Source: Gemmata massiliana (GTDB lineage Bacteria > Planctomycetota > Planctomycetia > Gemmatales > Gemmataceae). Taken from it: 64,000 nucleotides of DNA. Each line of letters begins with the position of its first letter. Within the stretch, counting starts at the first letter, position 1. Positions 22,508 to 31,602 of the stretch are shown here, one piece after another. Under the pieces are notes generated by a model. That model ran no database searches. It had not been told where the DNA came from and saw only the letters and a list, made by a program, of their open reading frames with translations. Both the position numbers and the translations under genes were made by a program. The DNA is taken from the NCBI RefSeq assembly GCF_901538265.1, contig NZ_LR593886.1, positions 7,647,738 through 7,711,737 on the forward strand, written 5' to 3'.

Positions 22508-25498
22508 TTACGGCTTCCGCTCCCACACCACCACCTCACCTACGCGCGGTGCGGCCTGACCACCCGCGCGGGCGGCCGGCATGCCACAGCCGGTCACCAG
22601 GAACTTACCATCACTCGACCACACCAGCGACGAAACCGCTGTCTCTTCTGGTCCCAAGAGGTGGCGAATCTCTGCCCCGTCTTTCGCGGCGAGTAGTACG
22701 ACACGCTCGGGGCCTTTGCGGGCGCCGAGGTGGGAGGCGATCGCAACGGTGTTGTCCTCGGGCGAAATTGCCAGTGCGTGAATACGACCGGCACCGTCGC
22801 CGTACCGCTTCCGCCACAGTTCTTTGTGGGTTCGCGCGTCCCACAGGATCACCGTTCCCTTGTCGTCTCCTGACGCGATCACATCGCCGTCCTGCGACCA
22901 CACGACACAGGTGATTCGCTCCGCGTGCCCGGTCAGTTCCACTTCCGATTCGGCTCGCCCCGGCTCCCAGAGGACGACACAGCTCTTGTCTTGCTTGTGT
23001 CGAATCAGGGCAAGCTGCTTACCGCCTTTTGACCACGCGACACTCGCGGGTAGCACCGGCAGTGGCTTGCTCTCTTCCGGGCGCTCACCATTAAAAACGC
23101 CTTCACTCTCTTGGGCCAAGTTCTGCACCTTCGTGGCGTACCCGTCACTGGCCGCGAGTCGCTCCCTCTCCGGGTGATACGCGAGCGCGTGCATCTTGCC
23201 GAATCGCACCACGATTTCGTTCTGGTCGTACCACGCGGCCGACTTGCCGGTCGCGATATCTAGTCGCATCACGTCGATCGGCCCGGCAACGCACAGGTGC
23301 TTGCTGTCCGGGCTGTACGCGAGAGCGAGAACCGGCGCGTTCCCGTTGAACGGCTTGTACGTCCACAACACCCTGCGCGTGACCGTGTCCCAGCACGTGA
23401 CGTTGGCGTCGGTCGCGGCGGCGAACGATTTGCCATCGGGCGCGACCGCAACGCCATTCACAAGCGCAGCGTGGTCGGTCAGTACGGAGGACTGGCTCCA
23501 ATTGTGGTCCGCGGCGGGTTTAGGCGCGGGCTTCTCCGGCACCGAAAGTGTGAATACCCGCACTTTCCCGGTCAATTCGCCGAGCTTGGAAAGGTGATCG
23601 AAGTTCGCAAAAGCGGATGTGAGTTCCGTGCCATCCGGGTGGAACGCGAGTGACGCGATGCCGGCAAACGGCCCGCCTACCGGGTGACTGGAGATCAACT
23701 CCGGCTTCTCCGGGGGACGTGCTGTCGGCCACACGAAAACCTCTTCGGAATAGGCACGTTCTCTCCGTTCTTGTGGTTGCACCACTGCCGCTGCCGTGTG
23801 CTTACCGTCGGCCGAAACTGTTACCGCAGCAATTCGCCCACCGAGCGCCAGGCGCGACTTTTCCTTGAATTTGACCGCGTCCCAGACGATGACGGTCCCG
23901 TCGGCGTCACCCGTAACGATCCACTTGCCGTCCTTTGACCACGCGGCCGAAACAACGGTCGCCTTGTGTCCTTCGAGGAGTTCATTTCCTGCGCCCGAAC
24001 CAGCCGCCCACGCCCACAGCACGTTCTTGCCCGTGGCCTTGTCGAGCGACCCCGTCACCACCACCCGCTTACCATCCGGGTCGACCGCGAGCGGAACCGC
24101 GTGCGAATCGGACGGTTGTTTGTCAGCAGCACGTGCCTGCAATGTGATCGTGGACACGTTCGGCCACTTTAGCCAACTCTTTACGGTAGCTTCTCTCGCG
24201 CTGCCGAAAATTACCTTGCGGCTTGTGGCGACAAGCTGACCGTCGCTCAAGATCGGAGTATCGGGGAAGAACGCGACCGCGTAAGGGGCGCTCTCACGAA
24301 CTTCGAGGGTGTCATTGGCCTTGCCCGTTAAAGCATCAAGGAACATCACACCGTCTTTTGTGGTAACTGCGAGTTCCTTACCGTCGGGAACAACGGCTAG
24401 CGCCGCGAAGTGCCCCGCGCCTCGGTACTCCCAGAGCTTCTTCCACGAAACCACATCGTAAGCGTGAACGTGACCGTCTGTCCCACCGATGAATAGCACT
24501 TTGCCGTCGGCCGAATACACAGCGGAGCCGCCGAGCCAGCCAGTGAGTTCGAGTACCTTCGCTTCTTTCCACAAACTTGAAGCGGCTTTCGCACGCGGCT
24601 CAGCCCCGGAAACGGTAGCGGCCCCAGTACTCGGTGGGGCGATAGGTTCCGGGTGCGCGTACCAAGCGGGCGCGGTGGCGACGGCTGTGAGTAACGCACC
24701 GACCGTAAGCACGGTCGTGACCAACTTCGTTGACGTCGAGGAGAGACTTCGCATCACACCCTCTGCTAACGCGAGGACGGAATCGGAAACGCCGCGACCG
24801 ACAAACGAGCCGATCGTGACGGAAGTGAGTTCAGCGGAAACGATGGACGGAGTAACAACCGTGACCAACCCGGTTGCGGGTAGCGAGACTCCACGGCGTG
24901 CGAGTCGATTTGCGAGCGTTTTGCGCCCGCGTGCGAGCCACGCCGCGACCGTGCCTTCTGCCCGATCGAGTTCGAGAGCCGCTTCGGAGCGCGTTTTGCC
25001 TTGCAAGTCGCACAGCACGATCGCAGCGCGGTGCGTGTCGGGCAGCACAGCGAGTTCGGCATCGATGATCGCGCGCAATTCAGCGCGTTCGAGTTCGCCG
25101 GGAGCCGCACTTCCTGTGCTTGTAGGGGCAGAGCCCGCCGAAACGATCGCTGCCATTTCGCGCCTCCGCTGTCGAACAGTAGCCGTCTTCGATTTGCGTG
25201 CCGTGCGCACCGCGACGCCGTACAGCCATCCCCCAACCGCACCCGGCGGGTGAATCGAGTTCGCCTTGCGTGCGAGAACGAGAAACACAGCCTGGAACGC
25301 ATCTTCGGCGGCGTGCGAATCGGCGAGCACCCCGCGACACACGCCCAGCACCATCGGTCCGTGCCGGTTCACCAGTTCTGCGAACGCGGACTCGCGGTCG
25401 ACACCGTCAGGCGCAATCGCGCGGACCAGTTCGGCGTCGGTTCGGGGGCCACCGGGTTCGAGCCGGCTCACGACCCGGCGGACGGCAGCAACGGACAT
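22508..25498 (-). CDS. ECF sigma factor fused via a membrane helix to WD40 repeats
   Basis: A 996-residue planctomycete-type fusion. Residues about 39-110 form sigma region 2 (ELVNRHGPMVLGVCRGVL, AEDAFQAVFLVLARK) and about 138-200 region 4 (LPDTHRAAIVLCDLQGKTRSEAA, EGTVAAWLARGRKTL). A single helix at 259-277 follows, then about 700 residues of WD40 blades (YSADGKVLFIGGTDGHVHAYD, WSKDGKWIVTGDADGTVIVWD, WSQDGDVIASGDDKGTVILWD). GGAGG lies 7 nt before the ATG. The topology suggests a sigma domain tethered to the membrane with the propeller outside as sensor or scaffold. No anti-sigma gene is adjacent, as usual for this class. Confidence 0.95.
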   Translation of the reverse strand: MSVAAVRRVVSRLEPGGPRTDAELVRAIAPDGVDRESAFAELVNRHGPMVLGVCRGVLADSHAAEDAFQAVFLVLARKANSIHPPGAVGGWLYGVAVRTARKSKTATVRQRRREMAAIVSAGSAPTSTGSAAPGELERAELRAIIDAELAVLPDTHRAAIVLCDLQGKTRSEAALELDRAEGTVAAWLARGRKTLANRLARRGVSLPATGLVTVVTPSIVSAELTSVTIGSFVGRGVSDSVLALAEGVMRSLSSTSTKLVTTVLTVGALLTAVATAPAWYAHPEPIAPPSTGAATVSGAEPRAKAASSLWKEAKVLELTGWLGGSAVYSADGKVLFIGGTDGHVHAYDVVSWKKLWEYRGAGHFAALAVVPDGKELAVTTKDGVMFLDALTGKANDTLEVRESAPYAVAFFPDTPILSDGQLVATSRKVIFGSAREATVKSWLKWPNVSTITLQARAADKQPSDSHAVPLAVDPDGKRVVVTGSLDKATGKNVLWAWAAGSGAGNELLEGHKATVVSAAWSKDGKWIVTGDADGTVIVWDAVKFKEKSRLALGGRIAAVTVSADGKHTAAAVVQPQERRERAYSEEVFVWPTARPPEKPELISSHPVGGPFAGIASLAFHPDGTELTSAFANFDHLSKLGELTGKVRVFTLSVPEKPAPKPAADHNWSQSSVLTDHAALVNGVAVAPDGKSFAAATDANVTCWDTVTRRVLWTYKPFNGNAPVLALAYSPDSKHLCVAGPIDVMRLDIATGKSAAWYDQNEIVVRFGKMHALAYHPERERLAASDGYATKVQNLAQESEGVFNGERPEESKPLPVLPASVAWSKGGKQLALIRHKQDKSCVVLWEPGRAESEVELTGHAERITCVVWSQDGDVIASGDDKGTVILWDARTHKELWRKRYGDGAGRIHALAISPEDNTVAIASHLGARKGPERVVLLAAKDGAEIRHLLGPEETAVSSLVWSSDGKFLVTGCGMPAARAGGQAAPRVGEVVVWERKP

Positions 25499-25624
25499 CC
25501 GGCGCCCTCCTTGATTGGCAACGATTAGAAGCGCGAAACGATCCGCACTCGGTGCGTTCTGTTATTGTTTGCCCACCGAGCGAAAAAGTGATGCAGTAAA
25601 TTGCAGCGAACGCTGTCAGCGCTC

Positions 25625-25654
25625 TTGACTCTGCTTTGCGGCACAAAGTATACT
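25625..25654 (+). promoter_or_regulatory. Sigma-70-like promoter of the membrane protein/regulator pair
   Basis: TTGACT (25625-25630) and TATACT (25649-25654) are separated by 18 nt, about 37 bp before the ATG at 25691. Confidence 0.6.
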
Positions 25655-25690
25655 TCCCCGACCTCATTCTTCGTGGAGCGTGCCACACGC

Positions 25691-26284
25691 ATGGAAGTTC
25701 GCGACGCTCTCGACCAACTCGACCGCATTCACGATCAGCTCACCAAGAGCGAGGTGTACCGGGGGTTTCGCGTACCAACCGTGGCAATGGTCGGCGCGCT
25801 GGGGTTGCTCGCTGCGGTCGGGCAGCGGTGGGTCGTTCCGGATGGTGAGCCGCGGGCGTTCGTGTGGTACTGGTCGATCGTCGGTGGAATTGGCACGTTG
25901 CTTGGTTTCGGCGCCGCGATTCGTTCGTACCTGTTCCGCGAAGACGATTTCGAGCGCCGGCGCACGCGGCGCGTGATGGGGCAGTTCCTGCCGTGCGTGC
26001 TCGCCGGAGCGCTGCTTACGGTTGCCTTCGCCCGTACCGACGGGTTCGTTCCGCTGCTACCGGGAATGTGGGCGATCGTGTTCGGGCTGGGTGTGGTGTC
26101 CGTTCGCCCGCACTTGCCGCGCGCGGTCGGGCTGATCGGAATCGTTTACGTGTTAACGGGCGGCCTTCTGCTCGCGTGGCTCCCTCCGGAACCGTCGGGC
26201 TGGTGCGTTGGGGGCGTGTTCGGTATCGGGCACCTGGTCACCGCGCTCGCGCTGCAATCCACGAAGGAATACCACGATGACTGA
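25691..26284 (+). CDS. Multi-pass membrane protein paired with a winged-helix regulator
   Basis: A 197-residue protein from ATG 25691 (MEVRDALDQLDRIHDQL), placed just after a good promoter; the open frame upstream overlaps that promoter. An amphipathic cytoplasmic N-terminus is followed by five or six membrane helices (VAMVGALGLLAAVGQRW, YWSIVGGIGTLLGFGAAI, FLPCVLAGALLTVAFA, MWAIVFGLGVVSV, IGIVYVLTGGLLLAWL, GGVFGIGHLVTALAL). I do not recognise an enzymatic family. It overlaps the regulator gene by 8 bp, so translation is coupled. Confidence 0.75.
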   Translation: MEVRDALDQLDRIHDQLTKSEVYRGFRVPTVAMVGALGLLAAVGQRWVVPDGEPRAFVWYWSIVGGIGTLLGFGAAIRSYLFREDDFERRRTRRVMGQFLPCVLAGALLTVAFARTDGFVPLLPGMWAIVFGLGVVSVRPHLPRAVGLIGIVYVLTGGLLLAWLPPEPSGWCVGGVFGIGHLVTALALQSTKEYHDD

Positions 26285-26693
26285 CCGCGAGAAACAACCC
26301 GAATCCGAGGACGCGGGCCGCTTCGCCTACGAGGGCCTCGACCCCGTACTGCACTCGAAGGCGCGCATCGGCATTCTGACCGCGCTGGCGACTCACCCGG
26401 ACGGGCTGTCGTTCGCCGACCTCACGCGCCTGTGCAGCCTCACGGACGGTAACCTGAGTCGGCACCTGGACACGCTCGCCAAGACCGAGGACTCGAAGCC
26501 CGCACTGGTGAAGATCACGAAGACCTTCCAGAACCGGCGCCCGCTCACCACCGTTGTTCTCACTAGCAGTGGCCGTAAGCGATTCCGCGAGTACCTCGCA
26601 CACTTGGAACAAGTGCTCCACGACGCGGCCGAAGAAGCAGACGCCACGGACACCGCAAAGACCAAGACACGCCCGGGACTGGCAGGGGCGTAA
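26277..26693 (+). CDS. Winged-helix transcriptional regulator
   Basis: A 138-residue protein with one winged helix-turn-helix of the HTH_34/MarR-like group: LDPVLHSKARIGILTALATHPDGLSFADLTRLCSLTDGNLSRHLDTLAK, then a wing (VKITKTFQNRRPLTTVVLTSSGRKRF). It ends with an acidic, low-complexity tail. The start overlaps the upstream membrane protein gene by 8 bp. The pairing suggests that it controls its own operon, with the membrane protein as sensor or effector. Confidence 0.85.
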   Translation: MTDREKQPESEDAGRFAYEGLDPVLHSKARIGILTALATHPDGLSFADLTRLCSLTDGNLSRHLDTLAKTEDSKPALVKITKTFQNRRPLTTVVLTSSGRKRFREYLAHLEQVLHDAAEEADATDTAKTKTRPGLAGA

Positions 26694-26765
26694 GCTCGTT
26701 GACCTTTGCTGGGTAGAGATCAACTGTTCGTGCGGGTAATCGCCCGCTTTATTTTTGCTCTTTAA

Positions 26766-26780
26766 CTTTGCATTGCAAAG
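26766..26780. promoter_or_regulatory. Odd palindrome CTTTGCATTGCAAAG upstream of ferritin-like gene
   Basis: A 15-bp dyad (CTTTGCA, central T, TGCAAAG) lies 29 bp before the chosen ATG. Its position and symmetry suit an operator for a dimeric regulator. There is only one copy in the window. Confidence 0.35.
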
Positions 26781-26809
26781 AAATCTGCGAATCCATAATG
26801 GAGGCCGGT

Positions 26810-27664
26810 ATGAGGAGCGCGATGTTGGAAGCTCTGACTCTGACCACCGAAAGTACGGAGCCAGCCGCATACGTAAACACAGCACCCGTTGTTCGGGCTT
26901 CAGCGGAATGGGTCGCGTACTTCCGGCACAACGCGGCCAACCGGATACCCGTTCCGTGGGACGAAGGCGCTGGGGCGTCGCCGGAAGAACTGGCAGAGAT
27001 CATCGAGTCGCTCCGCGCGTGGCAACTCGGGGAGACGTCCGACGGTTCGCGTCTCATGAGAGCCGCTTCGCGATACGCGGTGCGAATGAACGAGCCCGGT
27101 TTCGTGGATGCGATCCAACTATTCATCGCGGAAGAACAGCGCCACGGAGCGGAACTCGGCAAATACCTCGACTTGGCAGGCGTGCCGCGAAAGGGACGCG
27201 ATTGGGGTGATACCGTGTTTCGGTGCTTTCGTCACTTACTGCACCAGATGGAAGTCTGGGCGACGACGGTGGTCATGGTCGAATCGCACGCGATGCTGTA
27301 CTACGCCGCCATTCGACGCGCAACCAGTTCCACCGTGTTGCGCAAGATCTGTCACCAAATTCTGCGAGATGAAGTACCGCACCTGCGATTCCAGTGTGAG
27401 CGCCTCGCGATCCTGCACCGCGAGCGGAGTCGGGGGCTTTTGGCGCTGACGATGGGTTTCCATCGCGTGCTGTTTACCGGTATCACGCTCGCGGTGTGGG
27501 TGGGACACCGGCGAGCGCTCCGCGCGGGAGGATTCACGTTCGGGCGGTTCTGGCGCTCGGCCTGGACGCAGATGGGCAAGGCGTGGCGCGCGATGAATCC
27601 GCGCGCGTATCACTGGCCCGTTACTTCGCGAGCGCTGAGCGCGCTTTCAGCCCGCGCCGGATGA
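26810..27664 (+). CDS. Ferritin-like diiron-domain protein
   Basis: A 284-residue protein. GGAGG lies 5 nt before ATG 26810, which is preferred over in-frame ATGs at 26768 and 26798. Two Glu-rich helices suit a diiron four-helix bundle: IQLFIAEEQRHGAELGKYLDL (E-E-x-x-H) near residue 110, then VVMVESHAMLYYAA and ILRDEVPHLRFQCERLAIL (E-x-x-H) near residue 190. A hydrophobic segment (LFTGITLAVWVGHRRAL) comes later. Oxidation or oxygen/iron chemistry is likely, but the substrate is unknown. Its 3' end overlaps the convergent DapA-like gene by 44 bp. Confidence 0.7.
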   Translation: MRSAMLEALTLTTESTEPAAYVNTAPVVRASAEWVAYFRHNAANRIPVPWDEGAGASPEELAEIIESLRAWQLGETSDGSRLMRAASRYAVRMNEPGFVDAIQLFIAEEQRHGAELGKYLDLAGVPRKGRDWGDTVFRCFRHLLHQMEVWATTVVMVESHAMLYYAAIRRATSSTVLRKICHQILRDEVPHLRFQCERLAILHRERSRGLLALTMGFHRVLFTGITLAVWVGHRRALRAGGFTFGRFWRSAWTQMGKAWRAMNPRAYHWPVTSRALSALSARAG

Positions 27665-28523
27665 TCCCGAGCACGTGCTCGCGCTCGGCTCCGGCGAGCG
27701 GCCGGCGGGGTTCCCGGACCCACTCGGCCCCCAAACCGGCTTCCTGGATCATGAGCTTGATGTACTGCACGAACTTCGGGTGCGTGTCGAGCTTCATCAG
27801 CGGGGCGGCCCACCGGTAGAGGCGCCGGGCCTCGTCCCACTTGCCCGCGCGCGTCAGTTCCCAGAGGCGCTGGTTCTCTTCGGGGAACGCGATCCCCGAC
27901 CCCGCGATCCACCCGTCGATCCCGAGGATCGAGGATTCGAGAATCAGGTCGTCCACGCCCGCGAAAACGGCCAGTCGGTCGCCGAGTGCCAGCCGGATCT
28001 CCGTCACCCGGCGCGGGTCGCCGGAGCTTTCTTTGATCGCGGCCAAGTTGGGGATGTCGGCGAACTCGGTCAGGCGCTCGGGCGTGACGTCGACGGTGTA
28101 CGCGAGAGGGTTGTTGTAAAGCATCCACGACAGGTCCGTCGCCGCGGCCACCGCGCGGAAGTAGCCCGCCGCTTCGCCCGGATCGGCCTTGTAGACCATC
28201 GGGGGCATAACCATAAAGCCGGATGCCCCGATCCGCGCACAATCCCGCACGTAGCGAACCGCTGCGCCGGTCGACGATTCCGCGACCCCCGCGACGACCG
28301 GCACGCGCCCGCCCGACACCCGGACGGCGTTCTCCACCACTTGCCGCTTCTCGTCCGGATCGAGCGTCTGGTTCTCACCGAGCGACCCACACACAACGAG
28401 CCCGCTCACCCCAGACGCGATGAGTGCCTCCAAATGGCGGGCCGTGGCCCCGAGATCAAGCGACTGATCGGACCGGAACTGGGTCGTCACGGCCGGGAAA
28501 ACACCGGCCCAGCGAACGCTCAT
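27621..28523 (-). CDS. Dihydrodipicolinate synthase/N-acetylneuraminate lyase family protein
   Basis: A 300-residue class I aldolase-family (beta/alpha)8 barrel. GVFPAVTTQF opens the barrel, VCGSLGENQTLDPDEK is the pyruvate-carboxylate loop with a G-S-L-G-E variant of G-T-T-G-E, MLYNNPLAY carries the catalytic Tyr, and NLAAIKESSGD carries the Schiff-base Lys. A paralogous function rather than lysine synthesis is likely. With a ketoglutarate-semialdehyde-type dehydrogenase 3 kb away, a role as 4-hydroxy-pyrroline-carboxylate deaminase or sugar-acid dehydratase is plausible. It is divergent from the AraC-PAS regulator over 121 bp. Confidence 0.88.
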   Translation of the reverse strand: MSVRWAGVFPAVTTQFRSDQSLDLGATARHLEALIASGVSGLVVCGSLGENQTLDPDEKRQVVENAVRVSGGRVPVVAGVAESSTGAAVRYVRDCARIGASGFMVMPPMVYKADPGEAAGYFRAVAAATDLSWMLYNNPLAYTVDVTPERLTEFADIPNLAAIKESSGDPRRVTEIRLALGDRLAVFAGVDDLILESSILGIDGWIAGSGIAFPEENQRLWELTRAGKWDEARRLYRWAAPLMKLDTHPKFVQYIKLMIQEAGLGAEWVREPRRPLAGAEREHVLGIIRRGLKARSALAK

Positions 28524-28644
28524 GAGATTTCCGTGGACGGAGGCAATGATTATTGGCAAAGCAGTATAATTTGTGAGCGAGCGCGGAGTCTTGACCGGGC
28601 GTTGACTCAAGGCTGTATTTCGCGCACAAATTGCGGAGTTTGCT

Positions 28645-29403
28645 GTGACCGGTTCCAGTCTCGTTACCGGGCTGTTCGAGCGCCTGGCAGAACCGTTCAC
28701 CGCCGAGGGCGTGTTTGACTGTTTGGCCGGCGTCGTGTACTTCGTGAAGAACGAGCGCGCCGAGTACGTCGTCGTGAACCGCACGCTGGCCGAGCGGTGC
28801 GGCACACAGGACAAGCGCACGTTGCTCGGCAAAACGGCGGCCCAGGCGTTCCCCCCCCCACTCGGGCGGTCGTTCTGGGAACAGGACATGCAGTTAATCG
28901 CAAGCGGGCAACCGGTCGTTAACCAGCTCGAACTGCACCTGTACCCAACGGGCCTGACCGGGTGGTGCCTGACCAACAAGTTCCCGCTTCGTGGGTCGGG
29001 AGACACGATCGTGGGGCTTGTTGGTGTGTCTCACGACCTGCACCCGCCGAACGAGAGTGCGGAGGAGTACAACAGCGTGGCCGCGGCCGTTGGTCACGCG
29101 CGAGCACACCTCGACCGGCGGCTGGTGACCGAGGATCTGGCCGTGATCGCCGGACTTTCGGCGTACCAGTTCGACCAGCGCGTGCGCCGGCTGTTCCGGC
29201 TCTCAACCGGCCAACTGCTGCTCAAGCTCCGAATGGACTCCGCCGCCGAACAGTTGCGCGACACCGACAGCCCGGTGGTCGAAGTCGGGATGGGGTGCGG
29301 GTACGCCGACCAGAGCGCGTTCACGCGGCAGTTCCGCCGAACCACCGGCATGACGCCGGGCGAGTATCGCCGAACGTTCCGCCCTCTCGCCACCGACGAG
29401 TAA
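28645..29403 (+). CDS. AraC-family transcriptional regulator with PAS domain
   Basis: A 252-residue protein with a GTG start. Residues about 20-140 form a PAS-like sensor (VVYFVKNERAEYVVVNRTLAERCG ... LTGWCLTNKFPLRGSGDTIVGLVGVSHDL). Residues 150-248 are the double HTH of AraC: LVTEDLAVIAGLSAYQFDQRVRRLFRLSTGQLLLKLRM and VVEVGMGCGYADQSAFTRQFRRTTGMTPGEYRR. The divergent DapA-family gene is the obvious target. A TATAAT occurs at 28565-28570 but without a convincing -35. Related AraC-PAS/DapA pairs are familiar from planctomycetes. Confidence 0.88.
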   Translation: MTGSSLVTGLFERLAEPFTAEGVFDCLAGVVYFVKNERAEYVVVNRTLAERCGTQDKRTLLGKTAAQAFPPPLGRSFWEQDMQLIASGQPVVNQLELHLYPTGLTGWCLTNKFPLRGSGDTIVGLVGVSHDLHPPNESAEEYNSVAAAVGHARAHLDRRLVTEDLAVIAGLSAYQFDQRVRRLFRLSTGQLLLKLRMDSAAEQLRDTDSPVVEVGMGCGYADQSAFTRQFRRTTGMTPGEYRRTFRPLATDE

Positions 29404-29437
29404 GCCGGCAATGCCGGCCTTGCTCCCACAGACTCGG

Positions 29438-31270
29438 TCACTCAGTTTGCAGTCGGCAAATCAAGAGTTCGCGCTCGTAGACCATCTCCGGTGGGAGCCG
29501 ACTGTGCAGGTCGATGAACAGTTCCTCGTGGTTGAGTACCTCGGCCCTCCACGCGACGCGGTCACACGATTGCAACTGGTCGAACGCTTCGCGCGAGAAG
29601 GATAGCCCTCGCCACTCGATGTCCTCGTACTTGGGCATCCAGCCGATCGGTGTTTCGCGGCCCAGGGCGCGCCCGCGGACGCGGTCCACGATCCACTTCA
29701 GCACCCGCATGTTGTCGCCGAACCCCGGCCACAAGAACCGGCCGGCCGAGTCCTTCCGAAACCAGTTGACGTGGAAGATCCGCGGCGTTTCCGACAGCGC
29801 ACGCTGCATCCGAATCCAGTGCCGGAAGTAGTCCCCCATGTGGTACCCGCAGAACGGGAGCATCGCCATCGGGTCGCGGCGCACCTTGCCGACCGCGCCG
29901 CCGGCCGCCGCGGTCGTCTCCGAGCCAGTGGTGGCCCCGATATAAACGCCCGAGGTCCAGTTGAACGATTGGTACAGGAGCGGGACCGTCGTCGCGCGCC
30001 GGCCGCCGAAAATGATCGCGCTGATCGGCACGCCCGCGGGGTCTTCCCACGCCGGATCGATCGTCGGGCACTGTGAAGCCGGAGCGGTAAACCGGGCGTT
30101 CGGGTGAGCGGCTTTCGCGCCCGTCTCCTTCGCGAGTTCCGGCGTCCATCGGTTCCCGCGCCAGTCGAGGCACTCGGCCGGCGGGTCGTCGGTCATCCCC
30201 TCCCACCACACTCCACCCTCGGTCGTGAGCGCGACGTTCGTGAAGATCGTGTTCCGCGATAGCGCGGCCATCGCGTTCGGGTTAGTTTTCGCGGACGTGC
30301 CGGGCGCGACGCCGAAGAACCCGGCCTCGGGGTTGATCGCCCGCAGTCGGTGGTCCGCGTCCGGCTTCAACCAGGCGATGTCATCGCCGACGGTCCAGAC
30401 CTTCCACCCCTCGAACCCGGCCGGCGGGATCAGCATCGCGAAGTTCGTTTTCCCGCACGCGGACGGGAACGCGGCCGAGACATACGTCTTCTCGCCCTGC
30501 GGGTTCTCGACCCCCAGGATGAGCATGTGCTCGGCCATCCACCCTTCGTCCCGGGCGATGTTCGACGCAATCCGCAGTGCGAAGCACTTCTTGCCGAGCA
30601 ACGCGTTCCCGCCGTACCCGGACCCGTAGGACCAGATCTGGCGCGTTTCCGGGAAGTGAACGATGTACTTCTCCGCGTTGCACGGCCAGGGCACGTCCGC
30701 TTGCCCCGGGGCGAGCGGGGCACCGAGCGTGTGCATACACGGCACCACGCGCTTCTCGCCTTTATCGATCTCCGCGAACACAGCGCGCCCGATCCGGGCC
30801 ATGATTCGCGTGCTGACGACGACGTAGGGCGAATCGGTGAGCTGGACCCCGATCTGGGACATGGGCGACCCGACCGGCCCCATGCTGAACGCCAGCACGT
30901 ACATCGTGCGCCCGCGCATCGCGCCGTCGAAGAGTTGCTTCAGCCGCTGCCGCATCTTGTACGGGTCTTCCCAGTTGTTGGTCGGACCGGCGGCCTCCTT
31001 CGAGAAGGAGCAGACGAAAGTGCGGTCCTCGACTCGGGCGACGTCACTGGGGTCCGAGCGCGCATAGTAACAGCCGGGCCACAACTCCTCGTTGAGCTTG
31101 AGGAACGTCCCCTTCTCCACCATCTGCGCACAAAGGGCGTCATACTCTTCCTTCGAGCCGTCCACCCAGTGGATGGCGGCCGGCTTGGTGAGCCGGGCCA
31201 TCTTCTCGACCCATTTGAGGAGGTGGGTGTTCTCACTCAGTGCGTTTGCCGGGTCACGGCCATTGAACAT
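29438..31270 (-). CDS. pckG: Phosphoenolpyruvate carboxykinase (GTP)
   Basis: A 610-residue GTP-type PEPCK catalysing oxaloacetate + GTP to PEP + CO2 + GDP in gluconeogenesis. The start at 31270 ([14 protein letters not shown]) has AAGGAG about 9 nt upstream; the frame is open further but is non-homologous there. Landmarks are the kinase-1a P-loop FPSACGKTN, the metal/oxaloacetate region [30 protein letters not shown] (GTP-type R/G-loop), [13 protein letters not shown], and [14 protein letters not shown] near the end. Length is normal. It is divergent from the aldehyde dehydrogenase gene. Confidence 0.96.
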   Translation of the reverse strand: MFNGRDPANALSENTHLLKWVEKMARLTKPAAIHWVDGSKEEYDALCAQMVEKGTFLKLNEELWPGCYYARSDPSDVARVEDRTFVCSFSKEAAGPTNNWEDPYKMRQRLKQLFDGAMRGRTMYVLAFSMGPVGSPMSQIGVQLTDSPYVVVSTRIMARIGRAVFAEIDKGEKRVVPCMHTLGAPLAPGQADVPWPCNAEKYIVHFPETRQIWSYGSGYGGNALLGKKCFALRIASNIARDEGWMAEHMLILGVENPQGEKTYVSAAFPSACGKTNFAMLIPPAGFEGWKVWTVGDDIAWLKPDADHRLRAINPEAGFFGVAPGTSAKTNPNAMAALSRNTIFTNVALTTEGGVWWEGMTDDPPAECLDWRGNRWTPELAKETGAKAAHPNARFTAPASQCPTIDPAWEDPAGVPISAIIFGGRRATTVPLLYQSFNWTSGVYIGATTGSETTAAAGGAVGKVRRDPMAMLPFCGYHMGDYFRHWIRMQRALSETPRIFHVNWFRKDSAGRFLWPGFGDNMRVLKWIVDRVRGRALGRETPIGWMPKYEDIEWRGLSFSREAFDQLQSCDRVAWRAEVLNHEELFIDLHSRLPPEMVYERELLICRLQTE

Positions 31271-31602
31271 GGGATCGATCTCCTTCACGGCCTGCTCGTC
31301 GCTCGGGCCAACAAAATGGTACCCGATCGCAACCGTGGGCTTTGACGCGATTGAACGCCCCGGGTGCGTTTTGCGCACAGTTTGACTGTTACGCCCACTT
31401 TGGGCGGACGGTTCACTTACCGCTACGCGATAGGCCGATACGCTTTTTCAGTGCTTCTATTTTCAGCATACCCCCGCAGCAGTTCGACGCCAACCGAAGA
31501 CCACCGGGCGAGAACTGTACGAAAGGTGGAAGACGCACGGGGCACTATTCCTCAATATGGAAACTGACTACTCACGCTTATCACGAACCGGACCGGAACA
31601 CT
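31271..31602. other. 332-bp divergent intergenic region between pckG and dehydrogenase gene
   Basis: It carries the pckG ribosome binding site (AAGGAG on the minus strand) and a small inverted repeat (CGCCCA-CTT-TGGGCG) near 31393-31407. No small gene is supported. Promoters for both genes must lie here but no clear -35/-10 pair stands out. Confidence 0.45.
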
